A stretch of 43,589 nucleotides of DNA from Candidatus Falkowiibacteriota bacterium (GTDB taxonomy: Bacteria; Patescibacteriota; Patescibacteriia; XYB2-FULL-38-15): positions 1 through 43,589 of the forward strand of contig JACRNW010000017.1 in assembly GCA_016214745.1 (NCBI GenBank). The letters are read 5' to 3'. Under the pieces are notes generated by a model. The model made no database searches, was not told the DNA's origin, and was given only the letters and a program-made list of their open reading frames with translations. The position numbers and the translations under genes were made by a program. Below are positions 8,865 through 16,392 of this stretch, piece after piece. Positions within the stretch are counted from its first letter, which is position 1; the number at the start of each line of letters is the position of its first letter.

Positions 8865-9890
8865 TCAAAATTGTCCCAAAAACCTAATATCGCCGCCGCA
8901 AAATAGTCTGACGTCGTCAATGCCGTATTTTAACATCGCCAGTCGCGTTAAACCAAACCCGAAAGCAAAACCGCTCCATTTTTCCGGATTAATTCCGCCT
9001 GCCCGCAAAACATTCGGATGAATCATGCCGGCGCCGAAAATCTCCAACCACCCGGTATTTTTGCAAAGCCGGCAGCCTTTACCTTTGCATAAAAAACAAG
9101 TCACTTCTCCGTTTACGCCCGGTTCCACAAAAGGAAAATATTTTGGCCTGAGCCTAACGCGCGTATCTTTTCCGTATAATTTTTGGGCTGTCACTTCAAG
9201 AACCGCTTTTAAATTTGCAAAAGAAATATTTTTATCAATCATAAATCCTTCCAGCTGGTAAAAAGTGTGTTCATGACGAGCGTCGGTCGCCTCATTTCTA
9301 AAACACCGGCCGGGTACGATTGCTCGAAGCGGCGCGCCATATTTTTCCATAGCCCTAACCTGCATCGCCGAAGTCTGCGTCCGCATCAGAAGATTTTCTC
9401 CTTCCACGTAAAAAGTATCCTGCATATCGCGCGCCGGATGCCATGAAGGAATATTCAAAGCTTCAAAATTATAATAATCAGATTCAAGTTCCGGCCCGTC
9501 TAAAACCATAAAACCCATGGAAGAAAAAACGTCTTCCAATTCATATTGAACCGTGGAAACCGGATTCAAATGCCCAAAACCGTCTTTCATTTTTGAAGCG
9601 GTTACATCAATCCATTCTTTTTCCCCCACCCCGCCTTCGCCTTTTTCACCAAACGATTTTTTAACTCTGCCGATTTCGCTCGCGAGTGCCTGCTTAACTT
9701 GGTTTGCAAGATCGCCCGCTCTCCCCCGCTCTTTCGCCGGTAATTCGCCGACTGTCCGCAAAATTTTAGTCAACTCGCCTTTACGGCCGAGGTATCTAAT
9801 TTCTAAATCGCGCAGCTGATTTAAATCGCCGGCTTTTTTAATTTCATCGAGCGCTCGATTTTTTAATTGTTGTAAATTCTCTTGTAACAT
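8865..9890 (-). CDS. pheS: Phenylalanine--tRNA ligase alpha subunit
   Basis: Catalytic subunit of phenylalanyl-tRNA synthetase. At 341 residues it has normal length. It has an N-terminal coiled coil (about 1-85), then the class II core with HPARDMQDTFY, FRNEATDARHEHTFYQLEG (motif 2) and GFAFGFGLTRLAMLKYGIDD (motif 3). A CFLCKGKGCRLCKNTGW segment gives four closely spaced cysteines before the conserved E(I)xGAGMIHPNVL stretch, which suggests a small zinc-binding insertion; some bacterial PheS proteins have one, E. coli PheS does not. It starts the pheS-pheT pair. The upstream spacer is a repeat tract, and no convincing promoter was found in it. Confidence 0.97.
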   Translation of the reverse strand: MLQENLQQLKNRALDEIKKAGDLNQLRDLEIRYLGRKGELTKILRTVGELPAKERGRAGDLANQVKQALASEIGRVKKSFGEKGEGGVGEKEWIDVTASKMKDGFGHLNPVSTVQYELEDVFSSMGFMVLDGPELESDYYNFEALNIPSWHPARDMQDTFYVEGENLLMRTQTSAMQVRAMEKYGAPLRAIVPGRCFRNEATDARHEHTFYQLEGFMIDKNISFANLKAVLEVTAQKLYGKDTRVRLRPKYFPFVEPGVNGEVTCFLCKGKGCRLCKNTGWLEIFGAGMIHPNVLRAGGINPEKWSGFAFGFGLTRLAMLKYGIDDVRLFCGGDIRFLGQF

Positions 9891-9895
9891 ATTAA

Positions 9896-9984
9896 TTTAA
9901 GATTCTTATGATTTTTAGGAGCATTAGGATCTTTAGGATTGACTAATTTTAACCATCTTAAAAATCATAAAAATCTCAACAATC
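9896..9984. repeat. Palindromic short-word spacer, AGGAT/ATCCT family
   Basis: Between pheS and the site-2 protease gene the DNA reads as degenerate words such as TTAGGAT and GATTTTTA, then their complements (AAAAATC, AATCCTA), forming a long imperfect palindrome. The same words recur at 30060-30170 and inside recG at 23331-23382. Confidence 0.65.
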
Positions 9985-11094
9985 CTATTTTATGATTCTA
10001 TCCCACAATCCCACGAATTTGTCGCTGAATTTTATAACATCGCGATAAGTAACGAGCAAAACCAAAAGCATCAAAAGGCCGAATCCAATATTGTGAACCA
10101 AATTTTCTATTTTTTGGCTGACCGGTTTGCGGCGAATTTTTTCAATTATTAAAAATAAAATTCTTCCGCCGTCCAGGGCCGGGAAAGGCAAAAAATTAAT
10201 CACTGCCAAATTTACCGATAACAGCGCGGTGAATTGTAAAAGATAAATTATTCCCATTCTCGCCACCTGGCCGGTCAAAACGGCAATGCCCACCGGACCG
10301 GAAAGATCAACTGAAACCTTTTGCGTAACGATTAAATTTTTAATCAATTCATAAAAAGCGCGAGCGACTTCGCCGGTAAAGAGAACCGCGCTCTCGGCTC
10401 CTTTCCAAAGAGCCAAATACCACGGGTATGAAACAATTCCTGATTTTAGGAGCCCGACGCCAATGCCGCCGCGGCCGGTTTCAATAAGAAAAACCGGGCT
10501 AATTTCTTTATCAATTTTTTGGCCGTCCCTTTCTAATACAAATTTTACCGGTGCATCAATCTTTCCGCTGAGATATTCTTGTATGGCTTCCACATTTTCT
10601 ATTTTTTGGCCGTCAACTTCCAAAACCGCGTCCCCCGGAAGCAACCCGGCTTCCGCGGCCGGCGTGCCTTCCAAAATTTGAACGACCTGAACTTTTGCGT
10701 CCCGAATTCTCGCGTTTCCGTTTTCTCCGTTAATAACCTGCGGCAAACCAATCATAAAACCGATTGATAAAAGCACTGCCGCTAAAATAAAATTCATCAA
10801 AACTCCGGCCGCCAGAATCACGGCACGCCGCCAAATTTTTTTATGGGAAAAACTATCTTCATCTTCTTTATTTTCGCCATCTTCTCCTTTAATTTTTACA
10901 AAACCTCCGAGCGGAATCCAGTTTAATGAATAAGTTGTTTCTCCTTTTTTTATGCCAAAAATCCGCGGCGGAAAACCAAAACCGAATTCTTCCACTTTAA
11001 CTCCATTTTTTCTGGCCGCGACAAAATGGCCCAACTCATGGACAAAAACAAGAAGGCCTAAAATTAATACGAAGACAACGAGGGTAAGTAACAT
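9985..11094 (-). CDS. rseP: RIP metalloprotease (site-2 protease, RseP/RasP type)
   Basis: Intramembrane zinc protease that cleaves membrane-bound regulators or leftover signal peptides. From the ATG at 11094 the protein has 369 residues: a first helix with the zinc motif HELGH (residues 19-23), a PDZ domain (about 105-190, with GTPAAEAGLLPGDAVLEVDG), and late helices carrying FLPFPALDGGR, whose Asp is the third ligand. The frame is open upstream to a TTG at 11169, but that 25-residue stretch is a translation of the neighbouring repeat tract and would precede the normal first helix, so I reject it. No clear Shine-Dalgarno sequence precedes either start. A single PDZ domain is usual for Gram-positive-type members. 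Confidence 0.94.
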   Translation of the reverse strand: MLLTLVVFVLILGLLVFVHELGHFVAARKNGVKVEEFGFGFPPRIFGIKKGETTYSLNWIPLGGFVKIKGEDGENKEDEDSFSHKKIWRRAVILAAGVLMNFILAAVLLSIGFMIGLPQVINGENGNARIRDAKVQVVQILEGTPAAEAGLLPGDAVLEVDGQKIENVEAIQEYLSGKIDAPVKFVLERDGQKIDKEISPVFLIETGRGGIGVGLLKSGIVSYPWYLALWKGAESAVLFTGEVARAFYELIKNLIVTQKVSVDLSGPVGIAVLTGQVARMGIIYLLQFTALLSVNLAVINFLPFPALDGGRILFLIIEKIRRKPVSQKIENLVHNIGFGLLMLLVLLVTYRDVIKFSDKFVGLWDRIIK

Positions 11095-11097
11095 ATA

Positions 11098-11214
11098 AAA
11101 TTTAAAGTTAAAAGTGTAAAGTGCAAAGTTACAGTTTAAAGTCCAAAGTCTGGTTCTAATAACTTTCAACTTTACACTGTAATTTTTAACTTTTAATTTT
11201 GCACTTTTAATTTT
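11098..11214. repeat. Palindromic short-word spacer, AAAGT/ACTTT family
   Basis: The left half is a run of words like TTAAAGT, GTAAAGT and GCAAAGT; the right half is their complements (ACTTTCA, ACTTTTA). The whole is an imperfect inverted repeat of about 115 bases between murI and the protease gene. The words match the tract found in frame inside metK. Confidence 0.75.
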
Positions 11215-12003
11215 CTATCCCACCTCCACCTTCTCCATCTTCACTACTCTCCCCAACAATTTCTCCGCGATTTTCGGAACTTGCGGTGTAAGGTCGGAAA
11301 CATAAAATTTATGACTGCCGTCTTTCCCTAAACTTTTTTCCACGCCGCTGTTTTTTGCCAAAAATTCTTTTAATTCGCGAACAACTTCTTCGGCGGAATC
11401 GACTAAAACTACTTTTTTCCCAATCCGTGATTTAATAATATTTTTCAACACCGGATAATGAGTACAACCTAAAATCAAAGTGTCTATCTGCTGATTTTTA
11501 AGTGGCTGAAGATATTTTCTGACAATTTTTTTTGTTTCCGGCTGATTAAGCCACGCTTCTTCCACAAGGGGTACGAGAAGCGGACAAGGCTGGCTTATTA
11601 CCTGAATACCTTGATTATCCTTTTTTATCATTGTTTCGTAAACGCCGCTCGAAACTGTAGCTCGTGTTCCAATTACGCCGATTTTGCCTTTTTTTGTCGC
11701 AGAAAGTGCCGCCCGGACCGCCGGCATAATCACTTCAAAAACAGGAACGCCCGACTCTTTCCGCAAAATATCCGCCGCCACGGCCGAAGCGGTATTGCAA
11801 GCGATAACAATTATTTTCGCGCCGTGATCCAATAAAAATTTAGCGTCTTCGCGCGCGTATTTTATTATTGTTTCTTTACTTTTTGTGCCATACGGGGTTC
11901 TCGCGGTATCACCGAAATAAATAATTTTGTAATCCGGCAATTTTTTAAAAATTTCCCGAACGACCGTCAGCCCGCCGACACCCGAATCAAAAACACCGAT
12001 CAT
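11215..12003 (-). CDS. murI: Glutamate racemase
   Basis: Makes D-glutamate for peptidoglycan. At 262 residues the length is normal. The N-terminus MIGVFDSGVGGLTV and the following YFGDTARTPYG give the substrate-binding part. The two catalytic cysteines are in ACNTASA (about residue 70) and LGCTHYP (about residue 180). The start ATG leaves only one residue before the conserved GVFDSGVGG, so it is secure. It shows that the organism builds or remodels its own wall, which matters for the wall-active proteins encoded nearby. Confidence 0.97.
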   Translation of the reverse strand: MIGVFDSGVGGLTVVREIFKKLPDYKIIYFGDTARTPYGTKSKETIIKYAREDAKFLLDHGAKIIVIACNTASAVAADILRKESGVPVFEVIMPAVRAALSATKKGKIGVIGTRATVSSGVYETMIKKDNQGIQVISQPCPLLVPLVEEAWLNQPETKKIVRKYLQPLKNQQIDTLILGCTHYPVLKNIIKSRIGKKVVLVDSAEEVVRELKEFLAKNSGVEKSLGKDGSHKFYVSDLTPQVPKIAEKLLGRVVKMEKVEVG

Positions 12004-12070
12004 AATTTAGTTTTCAGTTTATAAGTTACGCTTCGCTTAAGTTTATAAGTTAACTTACCAACTTACAAAC
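12004..12070. repeat. Palindromic short-word spacer, ATAAGTT/AACTTAT family
   Basis: The words TTATAAGTT and TAAGTTTATAAGTT are followed by their complements (AACTTACCAACTTACAAACTT), making an imperfect inverted repeat that fills the gap between murI and the phosphohexomutase gene. Confidence 0.7.
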
Positions 12071-13417
12071 TTATGAACTTAAAAACTCAGTCAACTCTCT
12101 CTTTTTATTCTCCATCAACTCCTTCGTCTTCGCCTCTAGATTCAATCTCAAAAGCGGCTCGGTATTTGAAGGCCTAACATTAAACCACCAATCGTCAAAA
12201 TCCAAACGAATGCCGTCAAGATGCGAGATTTCTTTAACCGTTCCGCCGTATTTTTTTTCCAATTCTTCCATTTTTCCCTTTTTATCATTTACCTCAAAAT
12301 TTATTTCGCCGGAATGATAATAGACTAAAAGAGGTGCGACTATTTCCGAAAAATTTTTCCCGGCTTGGCTTATAATTTCAATGATTTTTAGCATCGTCAG
12401 ATCGCCAGACTCTACATTATAAAAATCACGATAATAAAAATGCGAAGAAAATTCTCCGGCAAAAAGCGCCTTTTCGTCCCACATTTGTTTTTTAATTAAG
12501 GAATGGCCAACCCGGCACATTTCCGCCCGGCCGCCGGCGCGTTCCACAACTTCCCGCACCACCCGGCTTGACCGCACGTCGTAAAGAATCAATTCGCCCG
12601 GCTTTTCTCTTAAAAATTTTTTAGCGATTAAAGCTAAAATTAAATCAGCGCGAACAGTTTGACCTTTTTCATCAACAAATCCGATCCGATCGGCGTCGCC
12701 GTCAATCGCCACTCCAAGATCTGCCTTTTCTTCTAAAACTTTCTTTTTCAAATCTACTAAAGTTTCCTCTTTCAGCGGATTTGCCTCATGATTTGGAAAA
12801 TTTCCGTCCAACTCAAAATATAGAGGGATTAATTGGCACGGTATTTTTTTAAAAATTTCAGGTAGCGGAACCGCGCCGACCGCGTTTCCCGTATCCACCA
12901 CAACTTTTAACGGCTTAACATTGCTCGCCTGAACTAAACTTAAAACTTTTTTCACATACGCGCCTAAAACTTCCTTTTTTTCTAACTTTCCCGGTTTTTC
13001 CTCTCCAAATTTTCCTTCAATGGCTATTTTTTTCAAATCAACCATACCGGTATTTTCGCCGATCGGCAAGGCGTTCTCATAACACAATTTTAAACCATTA
13101 TACTCTTTCGGATTATGCGAGGCAGTCACCATTATGCCGGCTTCATGTTCTTTGTACTCGGCCACGGCAAAATTAAGCATAGGTGTGGTAACAACACCAA
13201 TATCAACCACATTCGCCCCCTGCTCCAAAATTCCTTTTGTAAGCGCTTGGACTAACGAATCTGAGGAAACACGCGCGTCACGGCCAATTACGACCGTTTT
13301 AGCGTGAGTTAAGAGAACCGCGGCCCGGCCCACCCGATAAACGGTTTCTTCGTTTAAATCCTTGGGGTAAATACCGCGAATATCGTAGGCCTTAAAAATT
13401 GAAGGGTTAATCTGCAT
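12071..13417 (-). CDS. manB: Phosphomannomutase/phosphoglucomutase
   Basis: Alpha-D-phosphohexomutase that moves phosphate between C6 and C1 of hexose phosphates, feeding nucleotide-sugar and envelope polysaccharide synthesis. At 448 residues it has all four family motifs: the phosphoserine loop TASHNPKEYNG (about residue 100), the metal loop DGDADRIG (about 240), the sugar loop GEFSSHFYYRD (about 320), and the phosphate-binding RPSNTEP (about 420). The GEFSSHFYYRD form resembles bifunctional PMM/PGM enzymes more than GlmM, but the sugar is not certain. It is the first gene of the leftward run and is divergent from lemA. Confidence 0.93.
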   Translation of the reverse strand: MQINPSIFKAYDIRGIYPKDLNEETVYRVGRAAVLLTHAKTVVIGRDARVSSDSLVQALTKGILEQGANVVDIGVVTTPMLNFAVAEYKEHEAGIMVTASHNPKEYNGLKLCYENALPIGENTGMVDLKKIAIEGKFGEEKPGKLEKKEVLGAYVKKVLSLVQASNVKPLKVVVDTGNAVGAVPLPEIFKKIPCQLIPLYFELDGNFPNHEANPLKEETLVDLKKKVLEEKADLGVAIDGDADRIGFVDEKGQTVRADLILALIAKKFLREKPGELILYDVRSSRVVREVVERAGGRAEMCRVGHSLIKKQMWDEKALFAGEFSSHFYYRDFYNVESGDLTMLKIIEIISQAGKNFSEIVAPLLVYYHSGEINFEVNDKKGKMEELEKKYGGTVKEISHLDGIRLDFDDWWFNVRPSNTEPLLRLNLEAKTKELMENKKRELTEFLSS

Positions 13418-13437
13418 AATTTATGCTTAAGTTTGTT

Positions 13438-13466
13438 TTGACTTTCAGGTTTTTTCATTATATAAT
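13438..13466 (+). promoter_or_regulatory. Sigma70-type promoter of the lemA-htpX run
   Basis: TTGACT (13438-13443), a 17-base spacer and a perfect TATAAT (13461-13466). Transcription would start near 13473 and read through a repeat-filled leader of about 137 bases to lemA. Confidence 0.75.
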
Positions 13467-13535
13467 AATAAAGGAACTAAGACAAATCGTCTTTTCTAAT
13501 TTACTTTAACTATCGTTAGAAACGCTTAATTACCC

Positions 13536-13590
13536 AATTACTATAAATTACTTAATTACAACCAGTAATTAGGTAATTAGGTAAATAAGT
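13536..13590. repeat. Palindromic short-word leader, AATTAC family
   Basis: In the lemA leader, words such as TAATTACCCAATTAC and ACTTAATTAC are followed by their complements GTAATTAGGTAATTAGGTAA. This gives an imperfect hairpin in the mRNA ahead of lemA. The words match the 8785-8862 spacer. Confidence 0.7.
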
Positions 13591-13609
13591 GATTATGCAT
13601 TAAAAAAGT

Positions 13610-14173
13610 ATGATTACTCTCTGGATACTCTTGGGTGCGGTCGGCCTGATTATTGTCTGGCTCATCGCCACCTACAACGGTTTAATTACTCTCCGAAACC
13701 GCACGGATGAAGCTTGGTCTGATATTGATGTCCAGTTAAAACGCCGCTACGATTTAATTCCAAATCTCGTAGAAACGGTCAAAGGTTACGCCGGCCACGA
13801 ACGTGAAGTTTTTGAAAAAGTAACATTAGCTCGCACCGCCGCCATTAACGCCGAAAAGGGCGGAAATTTAGCCGAGATCGCTAAAACTGAAAATATGCTC
13901 GCCGGAACATTAAAAACGCTTTTTGCTGTAGCGGAAAATTATCCGGATTTGAAAGCTTCGCAAAACTTTTTGCAACTTCAGGACGAGTTGTCTGACACGG
14001 AAAATAAAATCCAAGCTTCGAGACGTTTTTACAACGGCAATGTTCGCGACTTCAATACCAAGATGGAAAAATTTCCGGCTAACATGGTTGCTGGTATGTT
14101 AGGTTTTAAGTCCAGAGAATTTTTTGAAATGGAAGAGCCGGCGCAAAGAGAAGCAGTCAAAGTTCAGTTCTAA
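13610..14173 (+). CDS. lemA: LemA family protein
   Basis: A 187-residue protein with one N-terminal membrane helix (about 3-22) followed by a helical bundle. It has the family core [20 protein letters not shown] and [19 protein letters not shown], then a second half with [20 protein letters not shown] and the ending [19 protein letters not shown]. LemA is a conserved envelope protein of unknown mechanism often encoded next to htpX, as here (18 bases apart). The ATG is preceded by a weak purine stretch only. It is the first gene after the promoter at 13438. Confidence 0.95.
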   Translation: MITLWILLGAVGLIIVWLIATYNGLITLRNRTDEAWSDIDVQLKRRYDLIPNLVETVKGYAGHEREVFEKVTLARTAAINAEKGGNLAEIAKTENMLAGTLKTLFAVAENYPDLKASQNFLQLQDELSDTENKIQASRRFYNGNVRDFNTKMEKFPANMVAGMLGFKSREFFEMEEPAQREAVKVQF

Positions 14174-14191
14174 AAAGAGGGTCAACAAAAT

Positions 14192-15088
14192 ATGTATAAG
14201 CAGATCACGTCCAATAAACGTAAATCATTTTTGTTAATTGGAATATTTATTATTTTTGTAATTTTTCTGGGCTGGCTTTTTGGCCAATTTACCGGAGATA
14301 GCTATGGAGCATTAGTAGCGGCCGTGGCGATTTCTTTATTTATGGCCGTCACAAGTTTTTATGGTGGTGACAAAGTCGCGCTTTGGACCGCCGGGGCAAA
14401 AGGGCCGATCAGTAAAAATGATAATCCTTACGTTTATCGGCTGGTAGAAAATCTCTGCATCACCGGCGGCGTTCCCCTGCCAAAAATTTATTTAATCCCC
14501 GACCAAGCGCCAAACGCTTTCGCCACCGGCCGCGACCCAAAACACGCCTCAATTGCCCTCACGACCGGAATTATGGAGCGGCTGGAAAATGAAGAATTGG
14601 AAGGAGTTATAGCGCATGAACTTTCCCATGTCAAAAATTATGACACAAGACTCATGATGATTGTCATCGTGCTCGTCGGAATTGTTGCCCTTCTTTCCGA
14701 CTGGCTTTTGCGCTTTAGATTTTTCGGCGGACGACGAAGCGACCGTGAAGAAGGCGGACAACTCGGCGCGATTCTCTTGATCATTGGAATTGTTTTAGCC
14801 ATTCTCTCACCTCTAATCGCCAAACTCATTCAATTGGCGGTTTCCCGGAAAAGAGAATTTTTGGCTGATGCCGACGGCGCGCTCTTGACCCGCTATCCCG
14901 AAGGTCTGGCTAAAGCTCTGGAAAAAATTTCAAATTACAAAGAACCGATGAAGAGAGCAAACGACGCGACGGCGCACCTTTATTTCGCAAACCCTTTCGG
15001 GGCGAAAACTCAAAATTTTTTTCATAAATTATTTTCTACTCATCCTCCGGCCGAAGAAAGAATCAATATTTTACGAAAAATGGTGTAA
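14192..15088 (+). CDS. htpX: Membrane zinc metalloprotease HtpX
   Basis: M48-family membrane protease for quality control of membrane proteins. At 298 residues it has two N-terminal helices (about 13-31 and 36-56), the zinc motif HELSH at 142-146, two further helices (about 153-172 and 190-212), and the third ligand in KREFLADADG (Glu at about 222). The length is normal. The likely ribosome-binding site is AAAGAGGGTC about ten bases before the ATG. It follows lemA directly, a pairing seen in many bacteria. Confidence 0.96.
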   Translation: MYKQITSNKRKSFLLIGIFIIFVIFLGWLFGQFTGDSYGALVAAVAISLFMAVTSFYGGDKVALWTAGAKGPISKNDNPYVYRLVENLCITGGVPLPKIYLIPDQAPNAFATGRDPKHASIALTTGIMERLENEELEGVIAHELSHVKNYDTRLMMIVIVLVGIVALLSDWLLRFRFFGGRRSDREEGGQLGAILLIIGIVLAILSPLIAKLIQLAVSRKREFLADADGALLTRYPEGLAKALEKISNYKEPMKRANDATAHLYFANPFGAKTQNFFHKLFSTHPPAEERINILRKMV

Positions 15089-15132
15089 ACATAAACTATC
15101 AACTAATAACTATTAACTGATAACTAAATAAT
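15089..15132. repeat. Short-word spacer, AACTATTAACT family
   Basis: The gap after htpX consists of repeats of an AACTA/TAACTA word (AACTATCAACTAATAACTATT). Unlike the other spacers it has no opposing half. A similar tract lies at 28087-28140. Confidence 0.5.
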
Positions 15133-16380
15133 ATGGACTGGCGAAAAATTTTAATCGTTGTAGCTTTTGTCGCCGTAACACTCGGCATCGGATTTCTAAT
15201 GTACTATGTTTTTTTCCGACCAACTACTCCGCCCGTCGTCACTCCAATTACTAATGAGGTTGTCACTCCCGGCGGTCTCGGCCGCGCGCTGGAAGGCCCG
15301 CCGACTCCGGTGGAGGTCACCTCTACTCCAACTCAAATTTTAGCGCCCTCGCTCACTCCGCCGCCGCAATTACCCAAAGAAATTTCAAGCGTGGCTAAAG
15401 GCGGCGTAACTTGGGTGGGAACACTCGTAAATAAACCCATAAACAATGCGACTCTCGCGTCAAACGGAAAAGATATCGCTTATTACGACAAAAATGTGGG
15501 TAAATTTTATCGCGTTGACGAAAACGGAAACGTTTCCCAATTATCCGATAAAACCTTTCAAAATGTAGAAAAAGTAACCTGGACCAACGCAACCGACAAA
15601 GCAATTTTGGAATTTCCCGACGGAGCCAATGTAGTGTTTGATTTTACTTCACAAAAACAATTCACTTTGCCAAAACATTGGGAGGGCTTTAGTTTTTCTC
15701 CTGACGGCACAGAGATCGCCGGAAAAAGTATTGGCATTGATCCCGACAATCGCTGGCTTTTTACTTCTAATCCCGACGGCACGGGAGTAAAAGCGATTGA
15801 ACCGTTGGGTGATAACGGAGATAAAGTAGAAGTAAATTGGTCGCCCAATAATCAAATTATTGTCACGTCTCGCACCGGCCAGGCCATGGGTTTTGAACGC
15901 CAACAAATTCTTTTAATCGGTCAAAATCACGAAAATTTTCCGGGTCTCACGGTGGAAGGCCAGGGCTTTCAATCGGAATGGTCAAAAACCGGTGATCGCC
16001 TACTTTATTCTGTTTATAATTCTTCTTCCGAATATAAGCCCGTTCTTTGGGTTACGAGCGCCCAGGGCGACAATATCGGCGCAAACCGCCGCAGTTTGCA
16101 AATCAATACCTGGGCTGATAAATGCTCATTTTCCGACGACACGACTTTATACTGCGCCGTGCCTCAAACCATGGAAACCGGCGCCGGATTTCAGCCGGAT
16201 CTTTTCAGTTCTGTCCCTGACTCGTTTTATAGAGTGGATCTGACAACCGGCCTAAAAAGTTTGGTTGCTGTTCCCTACGGCTCTTTTACCGCCAGTAATG
16301 TCATGGTGTCAGCCGACGGCCGATATCTAACTTTTACCAATAGCCAAACTGGCCGCCTTGAAAGAATTCAAATAAAATAA
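15133..16380 (+). CDS. Membrane-anchored beta-propeller-like protein (TolB/WD40-like)
   Basis: A 415-residue protein with an N-terminal membrane anchor (about residues 5-28), then a Pro/Thr-rich linker (about 30-80). The rest repeats short propeller-like elements: NATLASNGKDIAYYD, GFSFSPDGTEIAGKS, KVEVNWSPNNQIIVTS, QSEWSKTGDRLLYSVY and NVMVSADGRYLTFTN. These W/FSPDG-type repeats are typical of TolB-like six-bladed propellers. It probably sits outside the membrane. It lies 12 bases before the first pilin-like gene, which suggests one operon and perhaps a shared envelope role (inference). No enzymatic motif is visible. Confidence 0.75.
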   Translation: MDWRKILIVVAFVAVTLGIGFLMYYVFFRPTTPPVVTPITNEVVTPGGLGRALEGPPTPVEVTSTPTQILAPSLTPPPQLPKEISSVAKGGVTWVGTLVNKPINNATLASNGKDIAYYDKNVGKFYRVDENGNVSQLSDKTFQNVEKVTWTNATDKAILEFPDGANVVFDFTSQKQFTLPKHWEGFSFSPDGTEIAGKSIGIDPDNRWLFTSNPDGTGVKAIEPLGDNGDKVEVNWSPNNQIIVTSRTGQAMGFERQQILLIGQNHENFPGLTVEGQGFQSEWSKTGDRLLYSVYNSSSEYKPVLWVTSAQGDNIGANRRSLQINTWADKCSFSDDTTLYCAVPQTMETGAGFQPDLFSSVPDSFYRVDLTTGLKSLVAVPYGSFTASNVMVSADGRYLTFTNSQTGRLERIQIK

Positions 16381-16392
16381 TCTTCTAAATTA

